Shown: positions 6,392 through 14,664 of the stretch, piece by piece
How positions within the stretch are numbered: position 1 is the stretch's first letter
Layout: the number at the start of each line of letters is the position of its first letter
DNA from: Desulfobacteraceae bacterium
GTDB lineage: Bacteria > Desulfobacterota > Desulfobacteria > Desulfobacterales > SG8-13
Length of the DNA stretch: 14,864 nt
Direction: 5' to 3'
Assembly: GCA_029287875.1 (NCBI GenBank)
Contig: JARFQH010000063.1
Coordinates: 1-14,864 of the forward strand
Notes under the pieces: model-generated
Told to the model about the DNA's origin: nothing
The model's database searches: none
The model's input: the letters and a program-made list of their open reading frames with translations, nothing else
Translations under genes and position numbers: made by a program

Positions 6392-7540
6392 TCAATAGGC
6401 CGTGTGGGTTTCCTTCCGTATCTTATCCTCGGACAACTTGCCCCGCAGGACGCTGTAGACCCAACTGGTATAGAGCAGTACGATCGGTAGAAAAACCACG
6501 ACCGCAATGAACATCAGATTCAAGGTGAGATGACTGGAGACGGCATCGTAGGCCGTCAGGCTGACATTCGGCTGGGTGCTGGAGGGCATGATGAACGGGA
6601 ACATGGCCAGCGCCGCCGTCATGATGACCCCGGCCACGGCCGCGCCGCTGCAGACGAATGCCAGACCGCTGCGTTTTGCGGCCGAAAAGAGCAGGGCCAG
6701 CAGGCCCCCGGCAAAGGCGACGATCGGTGCCGACATCGTCCAGGGGCGGGTGGTGTAGTTCTGCATCCATGCCCCTTCGACCATCTCCACGGTTTTGCTC
6801 AGCGGGCTGACGACTCCGCCGGGATCGGGCATGGCGACGATCCGGAAGCCTTCGATGCCGGCAGCCTGCCATACACCTGCCAGCGCAAATGCGGCCATGA
6901 AAAGGGCACCGAACCAACGCGCCGCCTTTGCTGCCCGGGCGTTCAACTCACCCTCGGTGCGCAGCTGCAGGTAAAGCGCCCCGTGCATGACCAGCATCGA
7001 CAGGCTCACCACACCGGCCAGCAAGCCGAAGGGGTTGAGGAGCCCCCAGAAGCTGCCGGTGTAGGTCGATCGCATGAAACCGTCGAGCTCAAAAGGAACC
7101 CCCTGGAGCAGGTTGCCGAAGGCGACCCCGAAGACCAGCGCCGGCACGGCCCCGCCGACGAACAACCCCCAGTCCCAGGCATTTCGCCAGCGGGGGTCGG
7201 CGACTTTGCTGCGGTATTCGAAGCCCACGGGGCGGAAGAAGAGCGCAAAGAGCACCAGCAGCATGGCCCAGTAAAAGCCGGAGAAAGCCGTGGCGTAGAC
7301 AAAGGGCCAGGCCGCGAACATGGCGCCGCCGGCGGTGATGAACCAGACCTGGTTGCCTTCCCACGTAGGACCGATGGCGTTGAGCAGAACCCGGCGCTGC
7401 TCATCGGTTCGAGCGAGAAAGGGGAGCAGGGTGCCGACACCCAGGTCGAATCCGCCCAGCAGAGCGAATCCGACTATCAGCACGCAGACGAAGAGCCACC
7501 AGATAATTTTCAAGGTCAAATAATCAAACAGTAACGGCAT
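6392..7540 (-). CDS. cydB: Cytochrome bd ubiquinol oxidase subunit II CydB
   Basis: A 382-aa polytopic inner-membrane protein (E. coli CydB has 379). It is the structural partner of CydA in cytochrome bd, the quinol oxidase that reduces O2 to water with high affinity. Family marks include IIWWLFVCVLIVGFALLGGFDLGVG (11-36; D32 matches E. coli D29 of the proton pathway) and GPTWEGNQVWFITAGGAMFAAWP (57-79). E61 stands where E. coli has D58, a conservative acidic change that keeps the carboxylate. The C-terminal part has YDAVSSHLTLNLMF and a final TM helix. An AAGGAG lies 8-9 nt before the ATG, 27 bp after the cydA stop, so translation within one operon with cydA is expected. Confidence 0.97.
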   Translation of the reverse strand: MPLLFDYLTLKIIWWLFVCVLIVGFALLGGFDLGVGTLLPFLARTDEQRRVLLNAIGPTWEGNQVWFITAGGAMFAAWPFVYATAFSGFYWAMLLVLFALFFRPVGFEYRSKVADPRWRNAWDWGLFVGGAVPALVFGVAFGNLLQGVPFELDGFMRSTYTGSFWGLLNPFGLLAGVVSLSMLVMHGALYLQLRTEGELNARAAKAARWFGALFMAAFALAGVWQAAGIEGFRIVAMPDPGGVVSPLSKTVEMVEGAWMQNYTTRPWTMSAPIVAFAGGLLALLFSAAKRSGLAFVCSGAAVAGVIMTAALAMFPFIMPSSTQPNVSLTAYDAVSSHLTLNLMFIAVVVFLPIVLLYTSWVYSVLRGKLSEDKIRKETHTAY

Positions 7541-7567
7541 TGTTCAATCTCCTTGGGCGGTCCGCTT

Positions 7568-9142
7568 TCAACCGGCCGTTTCCGTTGCAGTCTTCTGCTC
7601 AAAGTGGTAGTGGCCGGTGTGCAGGCTGCTGGGGCCGATGCGCACGAATTTGACCATCAGGTAAAGTTCGGCGGCCAGCAGTACGGTGTAGAGCACGGTC
7701 AGTCCGATCAGACTGCCGATCAGGTCGGCCGTGGTCAGACTCGAGGCCGAGAGAAAGGTGGGCAGCACGTTGCCGATACTCCACGGCTGCCGGCCGTATT
7801 CGGCGACGATCCAACCGGCCCATATCGCTATCCAGGGCAGCGGCAGACTGACCAGCAGGAACTTCAGCAGCCAGCGTTTCTGCTCGAATACGCGTCTGGC
7901 ACAGTAGTAAAAGGCCAGGGCGATCAGAAACAGGAAGTAAAATCCCAGCCCGACCATCAAACGGAAACTCCAGAACATCACGGACACGTTCGGGATGGTG
8001 TCGCGGGCCGCCTGCTGGATCTGGGCCTCACTGGCGTCCACGACCCTGGGCGTGTAGCGTTTCAGGAGCAGCCCGTACCCCAGGTTTTCCTGCACCGCCC
8101 GGAACTGCCGGGCGGTTTCCGCCGAGCTGTCGCCGCTGCGCATTTTCTCCAGCAGACCGTAAGCCGTTATCCCCTTGCGGATCCGGCCATCGTGTTCGGC
8201 GATCAGCTCCTTGATACCCGGGACCGGTTCGTTCAGCGAACGGGTGACCAGAATGCTGCCCAGCCAGGGAATCTTGATGGCCGCTCGGGTTTTCTGGGAT
8301 TCCTGATCCGGAAAGCCGAACAGAGTGAAGGGGCTGGGGGTCGGATCCGACTCCCAGTGGGCTTCCATAGCGGCCAGTTTGACCTTCTGGACCTGGCCGG
8401 TGACGAAACCGCTCTGGTCGCCCAGGACGATGACCGACAGGATCGAGGCCAACCCGAAACCGGTCGCCACGGCAAACGAGCGCCGGGCAAAGGCCAGGTC
8501 GCGACCTTTCAGCAAGTACAGGGCACTGATACCCAGGACGAACAGCGAGGCGGTCACGTAACCGGCGCCCACGGTGTGGACGAACTTAACCTGGGCCACC
8601 GGGTTGAAAAACAGCTCGCTAAAGCTGGTCAGTTCCATGCGCATCGTGTCAGGGTTGAAAACGGCGCCGGCAGGGTGATTCATCCAGCCGTTGGCCACCA
8701 GGATCCACAGTGCCGACAGGTTGGAACCGAGGGCCACCATGAAGGTCGTCGCCAGGTGGGCGCGCCGGCTGAGCCGATCCCAGCCGAAGAAGAACAGCCC
8801 GACGAAGGTGGATTCGAGGAAGAAGGCCATCAGACCTTCGATGGCGAGCGGAGCGCCGAAGATGTCGCCCACGTAATGCGAGTAGTAGGCCCAGTTCGTG
8901 CCGAACTGAAATTCCATTGTCAAGCCGGTGGTTACGCCCAGGGCGAAGTTGATGCCGAAGAGTTTGCCCCAGAAACGGGTCATGTCCTTGTAGACCTGTT
9001 TGCCGGTCATCACGTAGACCGACTCCATGATGAACAGAATCCAGGACAACCCCAAGGTCAGCGGGACAAAGATGAAATGATACATGGCCGTGAGGGTGAA
9101 CTGTAAACGGGACAGATCGACGAATATTTCAGAGGGCGGCAT
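7568..9142 (-). CDS. cydA: Cytochrome bd ubiquinol oxidase subunit I CydA
   Basis: A 524-aa catalytic haem subunit of cytochrome bd; it oxidises quinol and holds haems b558, b595 and d. Numbering runs 3 above E. coli. The haem ligands H22, H189 and M396 match H19, H186 and M393, and the proton-path acids E102 and E110 match E99 and E107. The quinol-loop residues K255 and E260 (KLAAME) match K252 and E257. The long Q-loop (about residues 250-385, including GYGLLLKRYTP and EAQIQQAARDTIP) and the C-terminal GRQPW motif place it in the long-Q-loop class typical of proteobacterial enzymes. An AAGGAG precedes the ATG. It is the first gene of cydABX and divergent from cydDC. Confidence 0.98.
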   Translation of the reverse strand: MPPSEIFVDLSRLQFTLTAMYHFIFVPLTLGLSWILFIMESVYVMTGKQVYKDMTRFWGKLFGINFALGVTTGLTMEFQFGTNWAYYSHYVGDIFGAPLAIEGLMAFFLESTFVGLFFFGWDRLSRRAHLATTFMVALGSNLSALWILVANGWMNHPAGAVFNPDTMRMELTSFSELFFNPVAQVKFVHTVGAGYVTASLFVLGISALYLLKGRDLAFARRSFAVATGFGLASILSVIVLGDQSGFVTGQVQKVKLAAMEAHWESDPTPSPFTLFGFPDQESQKTRAAIKIPWLGSILVTRSLNEPVPGIKELIAEHDGRIRKGITAYGLLEKMRSGDSSAETARQFRAVQENLGYGLLLKRYTPRVVDASEAQIQQAARDTIPNVSVMFWSFRLMVGLGFYFLFLIALAFYYCARRVFEQKRWLLKFLLVSLPLPWIAIWAGWIVAEYGRQPWSIGNVLPTFLSASSLTTADLIGSLIGLTVLYTVLLAAELYLMVKFVRIGPSSLHTGHYHFEQKTATETAG

Positions 9143-9232
9143 GGTGAAGGCTCCTTTGGAACGGCTTCAATCCGTTTTTCATTGTTGACCGGCGCTTAAT
9201 GGTTTAAATGATAAAAGAAACGATGTTCTTTT

Positions 9233-9261
9233 TTGCTAAAACTCCCCGAGGGCTCTATAAC
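9233..9261 (+). promoter_or_regulatory. Candidate sigma70 promoter for cydDC
   Basis: TTGCTA (9233-9238), a 17-bp spacer and TATAAC (9256-9261, 5/6 match) point toward cydD. The transcript would start near 9268 and give a 43-nt leader. The left arm of the 9-bp inverted repeat (9246-9254) lies in the spacer. Confidence 0.5.
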
Positions 9262-9290
9262 CTGTAACATCACGTAATATAAGCCCTCGG
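9246..9290. promoter_or_regulatory. 9-bp inverted repeat in the shared cyd control region
   Basis: CCGAGGGCT (9246-9254) and AGCCCTCGG (9282-9290) are perfect inverted copies with 27 bp between them, in the 168-bp gap between cydA and cydD. The arms flank the candidate cydD -10 box and start point. It may be an operator for two dimers or a DNA loop, or an RNA hairpin in the leader. I cannot match it to a known FNR, ArcA, Rex or NsrR site. Confidence 0.45.
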
Positions 9291-9300
9291 TCATTGTCAA
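9274..9300 (-). promoter_or_regulatory. Candidate promoter for cydABX
   Basis: A perfect minus-strand TTGACA (9300-9295) points toward cydA. The best -10 is TATTAC (9279-9274) at a short 15-bp spacing; a poor TTACGT lies at 17 bp. A weak, possibly activator-dependent promoter is plausible. It overlaps the right arm of the inverted repeat and would give a leader of about 125 nt. Confidence 0.3.
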
Positions 9301-9310
9301 CGGTTTTGCA

Positions 9311-11101
9311 ATGGAACCGCTTCGCACGGCGAGCGATAAAAACAGTCTGCGCTGGCTCATCAAGAACGCCCGTCCGGCGCATCTCTGGGTGCTGCTGTCG
9401 GTCGGCCTCGGTATGACCGGTGGTTTGCTGCTGGTGGCTCAGGCGGGTTTGCTGGCCAACATCATCCAGGGTGTCTTCATCGATCGCTTGCCACGCAACC
9501 TGCTGACACCTCTGTTTATTGGTTCGGCCGGGGTGGTCGTCATGCGGGCGGTTCTGGCCTGGGGGCGCGAGGCGGCCGGTTTCCAGGCCGGCGCCCGCGT
9601 GCGGGAAGAGACGCGCAGGGCTCTCATCCAACACATTTTCGACAGAGGTCCGGCCTACACCGAGCTCCAGAGAACCGGCGGTTTGGCCAGCACCCTCCTG
9701 GAGCAGGTGGAAGCCCTGCAGGACTTTTTTGCATTTTACCTGCCGCAGCTGGCTCTGGCCGTTATGATTCCGGTTGCCATTCTTGCTTTCGTTCTGCCCC
9801 TCAGCTGGGCGGCCGGTTTGCTGCTGGCCCTTTCCGCGCCCCTGATCCCGTTGTTCATGATCCTGGTGGGCATGGGCGCCGAGAGTATCAGTCAGCGCAA
9901 CTTTCAGGCCCTGTCGCGTTTGAGTGCCCATTTTTTGGACGTCCTCCAGGGACTCGCCACTCTGAAGCTCTTCGACCGCAGCCGGGCGGAGCGCACCAGG
10001 GTGGCCAAGTTCTCGGCCGACTACCGCCGGCAGACCATGCGGGTGTTGAGAGTGGCGTTTCTTTCCTCCGCGGTGCTGGAGTTTTTCAGTTCCATGGGCA
10101 TCGCACTGGTGGCGGTATACCTCGGTATGCATTATCTGGGATACCTTTCGTTCGGTGATTATGGTCGCCCCCTTACCCTGGCCGGTGGATTTTTCATTCT
10201 GCTTCTGGCGCCGGATTTTTACCTTCCATTGCGGGAACTCGGTACCCATTATCATGCGCGTGCGGCAGCGATTGGTGCTTCCGGGGAAATTTTGAAAGTT
10301 CTGTCGGACACGGCGCTCCGGTCTTCGGCCGGGACCGTCCGGCTGCCGCCGACAAACGCTGTCGGCGTATCATACCGGTCGGTGCACTTTGCCTATGACG
10401 CCGGGCGGCAGCCGGTTCTAAAAGGCGTTGATTTCGAATTGGCGGCCGGTGCTCACGTAGCACTGGTCGGCGCCAGCGGTGCCGGCAAGACCACTCTCCT
10501 AAACCTCTTGATGGGTTTCGTCGTTCCGACCGCCGGAAGTATTCGGATCAACGGGATTGTTCTGGAAACCCTTGCCCCCGAGCACTGGCGACGCCATCTG
10601 GCCTGGATCGGTCAGAATCCGGTACTGTTTCACGGGACCATACGGGAGAACATTCTGCTCGGCCGGCCGGCCGCAGTCGCAGCCGAGCTGGAATCCGCCG
10701 CCCGTGCGGCCAGGGTGCTTGAATTCTGCCACCATCTGCCCGCCGGTCTGGACACGCCGGTGGGTGAGAAGGGGTTCGGATTGTCCAGAGGGCAGGCTCA
10801 GCGGGTTGCGCTGGCCCGCGCCTTCCTCAAAGACGCACCGCTGCTGCTGTTAGACGAGCCGACCGCCGGCCTGGACGCCGAAAACGAACAGTTGGTGCTG
10901 ACCGCCCTCGATGACCTTTCCAGGGGCCGCACCGTTCTCACCATCACCCATCGCCTGGAAAACCTGCGGCGCGCCGATCATATTGTGGTCCTGGAGAGCG
11001 GCCGCATCGTCGAAAAGGGGATTTACAAGGAATTGTTGGCCTCCGGCGGGGCCTTTTACCGACTGGCGACACAGGGTGCAGGAGAGATGGCCGATGACTG
11101 A
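9311..11101 (+). CDS. cydD: ABC exporter CydD, cytochrome bd assembly
   Basis: A 596-aa half-transporter with an N-terminal six-helix membrane domain (about 25-310) and a C-terminal nucleotide-binding domain (about 350-590). The heterodimer with CydC is required to assemble cytochrome bd; its substrate has been reported as cysteine/glutathione and, more recently, haem. Seen here: Walker A GASGAGKTT (387-395), a non-canonical signature LSRGQ (491-495; deviations at this site are usual in CydD), Walker B LLLLDEP (511-517) and the switch histidine in THR (546-548). Family-specific membrane motifs include APLIPLFMILVGMGA (176-190) and LRVAFLSSAVLEFFSS (246-261). E. coli CydD has 588 aa. The ATG at 9311 fits the family N-terminus but lacks a clear Shine-Dalgarno motif. 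It overlaps cydC by 8 bp. Confidence 0.96.
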   Translation: MEPLRTASDKNSLRWLIKNARPAHLWVLLSVGLGMTGGLLLVAQAGLLANIIQGVFIDRLPRNLLTPLFIGSAGVVVMRAVLAWGREAAGFQAGARVREETRRALIQHIFDRGPAYTELQRTGGLASTLLEQVEALQDFFAFYLPQLALAVMIPVAILAFVLPLSWAAGLLLALSAPLIPLFMILVGMGAESISQRNFQALSRLSAHFLDVLQGLATLKLFDRSRAERTRVAKFSADYRRQTMRVLRVAFLSSAVLEFFSSMGIALVAVYLGMHYLGYLSFGDYGRPLTLAGGFFILLLAPDFYLPLRELGTHYHARAAAIGASGEILKVLSDTALRSSAGTVRLPPTNAVGVSYRSVHFAYDAGRQPVLKGVDFELAAGAHVALVGASGAGKTTLLNLLMGFVVPTAGSIRINGIVLETLAPEHWRRHLAWIGQNPVLFHGTIRENILLGRPAAVAAELESAARAARVLEFCHHLPAGLDTPVGEKGFGLSRGQAQRVALARAFLKDAPLLLLDEPTAGLDAENEQLVLTALDDLSRGRTVLTITHRLENLRRADHIVVLESGRIVEKGIYKELLASGGAFYRLATQGAGEMADD

Positions 11102-12845
11102 CCGTAACCGTTCTTACCAAGCTTTCGTCCAACTGCTGAGCCGGCACTGGAAGTGGATGGTTGCGGGGTCACTTTTCGGTCTGATTGCCACGACGGCGAC
11201 TGTCGGCCTTCTGGCACTTTCCGGTTGGTTTTTGTCGGCAGCCGCCTTTGCCGGTCTGTCGACTACGGCGGCCCAGACATTCAACTATTTCTTCCCCAGC
11301 ATCGGTGTCAGAATATTTGCCATCTCCCGAACCCTGGCACGCTATGCCGAACGTGTTTTCTCCCACGATGCGACTTTCCGGATATTGGAAAGCCTGAGGA
11401 TCTGGTTTTACGAGCGGATCGAACCGCTCGCACCGGCGCGACTGATGCGATACCGCAGCGGTGATATCCTCAATCGCGTCTTGGCCGATATCGACGCTCT
11501 GGACAACCTTTACGTGCGGGTTTTATCACCGAGCCTGGTGGCCGGGCTCCTTGTTGCCGGGTTGACGGTTTTTCTCTCGCTTTTCGACCCGTTGATTGCC
11601 TTAACAACGTTGGGGTGGCTGGTTGTTGCCGGTTTTGGACTTCCCGTGGCGGCCGGCATCGCCGGTGCGGCCGCCGGTCGACGATTGTCCCATCTGATGA
11701 CGCAGATGCGCATCCAAATCGTCGAAGGCATCCAGGGATTGCCGGAATTGCTGGTTTTCAATCACCGCCGGGATTACCTGGGCCAGATGGATCGAAACAA
11801 CCGCAATCTGCTGGACGTACAGCGGCGCATGAGCCATATCCGGGGTGTTTCATTCGCCGGGATCACACTCACCTCCGGTTTAGCCGTTCTTTCGGCCATG
11901 TATCAAGGCGCGGCGCTGGTAAGCAGCGGCGTGCTTCACGGTGCCAACTTGGCCATGATTGCATTGACCGTCCTGGCTGCCTTCGACGCTCTGATGCCGC
12001 TGCCTTCAGCCTATCAATACCTCGGTCGCACACGGGAAGCCGCCCGGGAGTTGCTGGAAGTGGTCGGTTCCGAGCCGCCGGTGACATTTCTGGAGAACTC
12101 CCTTGCCGCCTTGCGTCACTTCGACGTGAGCTTTGACCGGGTAAGCTTTTGTTACACTGAAAACGCCGCTGACGCCGTTCACGACATTCATTTCCATTTA
12201 CCGGCCGGCCAGCGCTTTGCCGTTTTGGGGCCGACCGGTGCCGGCAAATCGACCCTGGCGCACCTGATGGTCCGCTTTTGGGATGCGCAGAGCGGCAGTG
12301 TTCGAATTGGCGGAAAAGACATTCGCGGTTTGAATGAGCGCGACCTGCGGCAGAGCGTTTCTCTCGTCTCCCAGCAAGCGCATATGTTCAATGCCAGTGT
12401 GCGCGACAACTTGCTGATCGCCCGCCCCGGTGCCACGGAACCCGAGTTGTGGCAGGCGCTCGAGGCCGTGCGGCTGGCGGATTTTGTCAAATCCCTGCCG
12501 CAAGGCATCGACACCTGGATCGGCGAATCCGGACGCCTGGTCTCCGGCGGTCAGGCGCGGCGTTTGGCGCTGGCGCGGGCCATCTTGCGCGATTCCCCGA
12601 TCTGGGTATTGGACGAACCGACTGAAGGGCTCGATCGTGCGACAGAGCGCCACATCATGGAGGCTCTCTTCGACGTCACCAGCGGTAGAACAGTCCTGTA
12701 CATTACCCACCGGCTTGTGGGTCTCGATCGCTTGGAACGGATATTACTCATGGAAGACGGCCGCATTGTCGAGCAGGGGACCCACGCCGAGCTGCTGCAG
12801 GGCCGCACGCGCTATGCGGTCCTGCAGGCCGGGATAAAAACATGA
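11094..12845 (+). CDS. cydC: ABC exporter CydC, cytochrome bd assembly
   Basis: A 583-aa half-transporter (E. coli CydC has 573) that pairs with CydD. The N-terminal membrane domain (about 20-310) contains LSGWFLSAAAFAG and the CydC-type RYAERVFSHDATFRIL (83-98). The nucleotide-binding domain has Walker A GPTGAGKST (379-387), a near-canonical signature VSGGQ (483-487), Walker B WVLDEPT (504-510) and THR at 538-540. The catalytic glutamate E508 and a canonical-type signature suggest that both composite ATP sites could work. The ATG at 11094 lies inside the end of cydD (8-bp overlap), with GGAGAG 7 nt upstream, so the two are translationally coupled. The reading frame stays open upstream inside cydD, but the family start (MTDRNRSYQAF) fits 11094. 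Confidence 0.96.
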   Translation: MTDRNRSYQAFVQLLSRHWKWMVAGSLFGLIATTATVGLLALSGWFLSAAAFAGLSTTAAQTFNYFFPSIGVRIFAISRTLARYAERVFSHDATFRILESLRIWFYERIEPLAPARLMRYRSGDILNRVLADIDALDNLYVRVLSPSLVAGLLVAGLTVFLSLFDPLIALTTLGWLVVAGFGLPVAAGIAGAAAGRRLSHLMTQMRIQIVEGIQGLPELLVFNHRRDYLGQMDRNNRNLLDVQRRMSHIRGVSFAGITLTSGLAVLSAMYQGAALVSSGVLHGANLAMIALTVLAAFDALMPLPSAYQYLGRTREAARELLEVVGSEPPVTFLENSLAALRHFDVSFDRVSFCYTENAADAVHDIHFHLPAGQRFAVLGPTGAGKSTLAHLMVRFWDAQSGSVRIGGKDIRGLNERDLRQSVSLVSQQAHMFNASVRDNLLIARPGATEPELWQALEAVRLADFVKSLPQGIDTWIGESGRLVSGGQARRLALARAILRDSPIWVLDEPTEGLDRATERHIMEALFDVTSGRTVLYITHRLVGLDRLERILLMEDGRIVEQGTHAELLQGRTRYAVLQAGIKT

Positions 12846-12871
12846 TGGAGAGGGCATTTCATGCCGAACTT

Positions 12872-12933
12872 CACAGAATTTCATTCCGCAATGGGTTTTG
12901 ATTGGACCGGGTAACAGATAGAAATTCTCTGTG
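12872..12933. repeat. Imperfect inverted repeat after cydC
   Basis: CACAGAATTTC (12872-12882) and GAAATTCTCTGTG (12921-12933) pair with a 2-nt bulge around a 38-nt loop, starting 27 bp after the cydC stop. A smaller perfect hairpin, GGCAT/ATGCC (12853-12857 and 12861-12865), precedes it. There is no T-run, so it is not a standard terminator. The 12-mer CTGTGAAAATAA at its right end (12929-12940) recurs at 13027-13038 inside the next element. Confidence 0.5.
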
Positions 12934-12956
12934 AAAATAAGGATCCTATAGATTAC

Positions 12957-13149
12957 GCCGAGTAACCGGCTTTTAAAGCGCTCAAAACTCGCGCAAAAGC
13001 GAGCCTAAAACCGAACAAGGCTGGAGCTGTGAAAATAAATGAGCATTAAACTCCATAATCCCGAGTACGACCAAAGCCTTCTTATTGTTCGGTTCAATGC
13101 TCGCTAATGCGCTCAAACAGCTGATCACTTTAAAACCCGGTCACTCGGC
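12957..13149. repeat. 193-bp palindromic intergenic element (MITE/REP-like or structured RNA)
   Basis: The outer arms of 22 bp (12957-12978 and 13128-13149) are inverted copies matching at 20 of 22 positions, beginning GCCGAGT and ending TTTTAAAG. The inner arms of 28 bp (12991-13018 and 13085-13112) are also inverted copies sharing CCGAACAA and GCGAGC. A further AAGGCT/AGCCTT pair (13017-13022 and 13075-13080) and a GGAG/CTCC pair sit inside. A CTCGC/GCGAG hairpin (12988-12992 and 12999-13003) lies in the left side. There is no convincing open reading frame. Together with the 12872-12933 repeat it fills most of the 367-bp gap between cydC and kdsC. It may be a non-autonomous mobile repeat or a folded RNA. 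Confidence 0.65.
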
Positions 13150-13213
13150 TCCATAGTTTTACCGAGAACCAATGGGTAATTGTGAATATCGAGGATGACC
13201 GGGGGAGAATGCG

Positions 13214-13729
13214 ATGAAGGAAAAGTTGAAGCATATTAAAATGATCTTAATGGATGTGGACGGGGTGATGACCGGCGGGGAAATTATTTACTCCTCGACC
13301 GGTGAGGAGCTCAAGGTTTTCAACATCCACGATGGAATGGGGATGGCGCTGGCGCGCATGGCCGGTCTCAAAACCGGCATCATTACGGGCCGAATGTCGG
13401 AAATGGTCCGGCGGCGGGCCGAGGAATTGAAGGCCGATGCGGTTGTCCAGGGCCAGATTAACAAGCTGGCGGCCTATAACGACATCAAGGCCCGTTTCAA
13501 TCTGACCGACGCGGACATCGCCTTTATCGGCGACGACCTGGTGGATCTCTGCATCCTGAAACGGGCGGGTTTCAGCGCGGCCGTGGCCGATGCCAGCCAA
13601 GCAGTCAAGAGCGCCAGCGATTACGTGACCGCCGCCGCCGGCGGCCGGGGGGCCGTGCGTGAGGTGGTGGACTTGATCCTCGAGAGTCAGGACAAGCTTT
13701 CCCGCCTGGTGGCGCAGTTCTCACGATGA
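13214..13729 (+). CDS. kdsC: 3-deoxy-D-manno-octulosonate 8-phosphate phosphatase KdsC
   Basis: A 171-aa cytoplasmic HAD-superfamily phosphatase of the small, cap-less C0 type; it hydrolyses Kdo-8-phosphate to Kdo for lipopolysaccharide synthesis and works as a tetramer. Motif I is DVDGVMT (14-20) with nucleophile D14 and acid/base D16. Motif II is T58 in ITGR (57-60), motif III is K84, and motif IV is GDDLVD (106-111). FNIHDGMGM (37-45) is typical of the family. The length matches usual KdsC (~170-190 aa). GGGGGAG lies shortly before the ATG. Frequent partners such as kdsD, lptC or kdsA are not adjacent: a palindromic gap lies upstream and convergent cysK starts its stop 11 bp downstream. 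Confidence 0.95.
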   Translation: MKEKLKHIKMILMDVDGVMTGGEIIYSSTGEELKVFNIHDGMGMALARMAGLKTGIITGRMSEMVRRRAEELKADAVVQGQINKLAAYNDIKARFNLTDADIAFIGDDLVDLCILKRAGFSAAVADASQAVKSASDYVTAAAGGRGAVREVVDLILESQDKLSRLVAQFSR

Positions 13730-13740
13730 CCGGCCGGGGT

Positions 13741-14664
13741 TCAGTCCTCGAACAGCTCCGTGCTGATGTATCGCTCACCGGTGCTGGCCAGGATGGCGAC
13801 GATCGTCTTGCCGCGCGCTTCCGGTCGCGCGGCAACTTTCAGGGCGGCCCAAACGGCGGCACCCGACGAGATCCCGCCAAGAATACCTTCGGTTTTGGCC
13901 AAGAGTCGGGCGGTTTCGAAGGCGTCCTCGTTTGTCACCTGCACGACATCGTCAAGCAGCGACCGGTCCAGCACTTCCGGTATGAAGCCGGCTCCGATAC
14001 CCTGGATCTTGTGGGGACCTTTCTGCCCGCCGGAGAGCACCGGTGAACCTGTCGGTTCCACCGCCACCGCTTTGAACGACGGTTTGCGCGGTTTAATGAC
14101 CTGCGAGATGCCGGTAATTGTGCCGCCGGTTCCCACCCCGGCCACCAGAAAGTCCACCCGGCCTTCGGTGTCGCGCCAGATTTCCTCGGCCGTCGTCTCC
14201 CGATGGATGCGCGGGTTGGCCGGGTTGGCAAACTGGTTCGGCATGTAGCTGTCCTTTTCCGATGCCAAGATTTTCTCGGCCTTTGCAATCGCTCCTTTCA
14301 TGCCTTCGGCTCCCGGTGTGAGCACAAACTGCGCGCCATGGTGCTTGAGCAGTTTCCGTCGCTCGATGCTCATGGTGTCGGGCATGGTGAGACACAGCCG
14401 GTAGTTACGGGCCGCACAGACGAAAGCCAGCGCGACACCGGTATTGCCGCTGGTCGGTTCGACGATGAGAGTGCGGGGCGTTATCAGGCCCTGCCGTTCG
14501 GCGGCCGTAATCATCGAAACGGCAATCCGGTCTTTAACGGTGCCAAGGGGATTGAAAAATTCCAGTTTGGCGAAGATTTTCGCTTCCAGGCCTTCGGCCA
14601 TCCGGTTCAGGCGCACCAGCGGAGTGGAACCGATGGTGCTGCCGATGTTTGAAAAGTAATGCAT
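13741..14664 (-). CDS. cysK: Cysteine synthase A (O-acetylserine sulfhydrylase)
   Basis: A 307-aa fold-type II PLP enzyme; it makes L-cysteine from O-acetyl-L-serine and sulfide in the cytoplasm. Seen here: the substrate-loop STPLVRLN (13-20), the Schiff-base lysine K44 in NPLGTVKDR, the substrate loop PTSGNTG (70-76), PLP-phosphate-binding GTGGTITG (178-185), and the pyridine-nitrogen serine region SSGAA (266-270). QFANPANPRIHRETTAEEIW (144-163) is typical of CysK. CysM is less likely because of this pattern, but cystathionine-beta-synthase-like activity cannot be fully excluded. The ATG at 14664 is preferred to one at 14697 because AAGGAGA lies 5-6 nt upstream and MHYFSNIGSTIGSTPL fits the family start. 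It is convergent with kdsC. Its 5' region carries a hairpin CCGTC/GACGG (14698-14711). Confidence 0.93.
   Translation of the reverse strand: MHYFSNIGSTIGSTPLVRLNRMAEGLEAKIFAKLEFFNPLGTVKDRIAVSMITAAERQGLITPRTLIVEPTSGNTGVALAFVCAARNYRLCLTMPDTMSIERRKLLKHHGAQFVLTPGAEGMKGAIAKAEKILASEKDSYMPNQFANPANPRIHRETTAEEIWRDTEGRVDFLVAGVGTGGTITGISQVIKPRKPSFKAVAVEPTGSPVLSGGQKGPHKIQGIGAGFIPEVLDRSLLDDVVQVTNEDAFETARLLAKTEGILGGISSGAAVWAALKVAARPEARGKTIVAILASTGERYISTELFED

Noticed and set aside
6530..7534. 334-codon open frame on the + strand opposite cydB
   Set aside because: Antisense to cydB, with low-complexity Gly/Glu/Gln/His composition and no ribosome site; a codon-bias shadow.
7553..9106. 517-codon open frame on the + strand opposite cydA
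   Set aside because: It is fully antisense to a clear cydA, is very rich in Gly, Gln, His and Arg, and shows no recognisable domain. Its openness follows from the GC-biased codon use of cydA.
9236..10255. 339-codon open frame on the - strand opposite cydD and the cyd control region
   Set aside because: Antisense to cydD with Gln/His/Gly-rich composition and no domain; a shadow.
10911..11093. Upstream extension of cydC into cydD
   Set aside because: The extra 61 codons lie in an alternative frame of the cydD nucleotide-binding domain. The family start and a ribosome site support 11094.
12842..12901. 19-aa mini-frame overlapping the cydC stop by ATGA
   Set aside because: It has no ribosome site, crosses the left arm of an inverted repeat and matches nothing I know.
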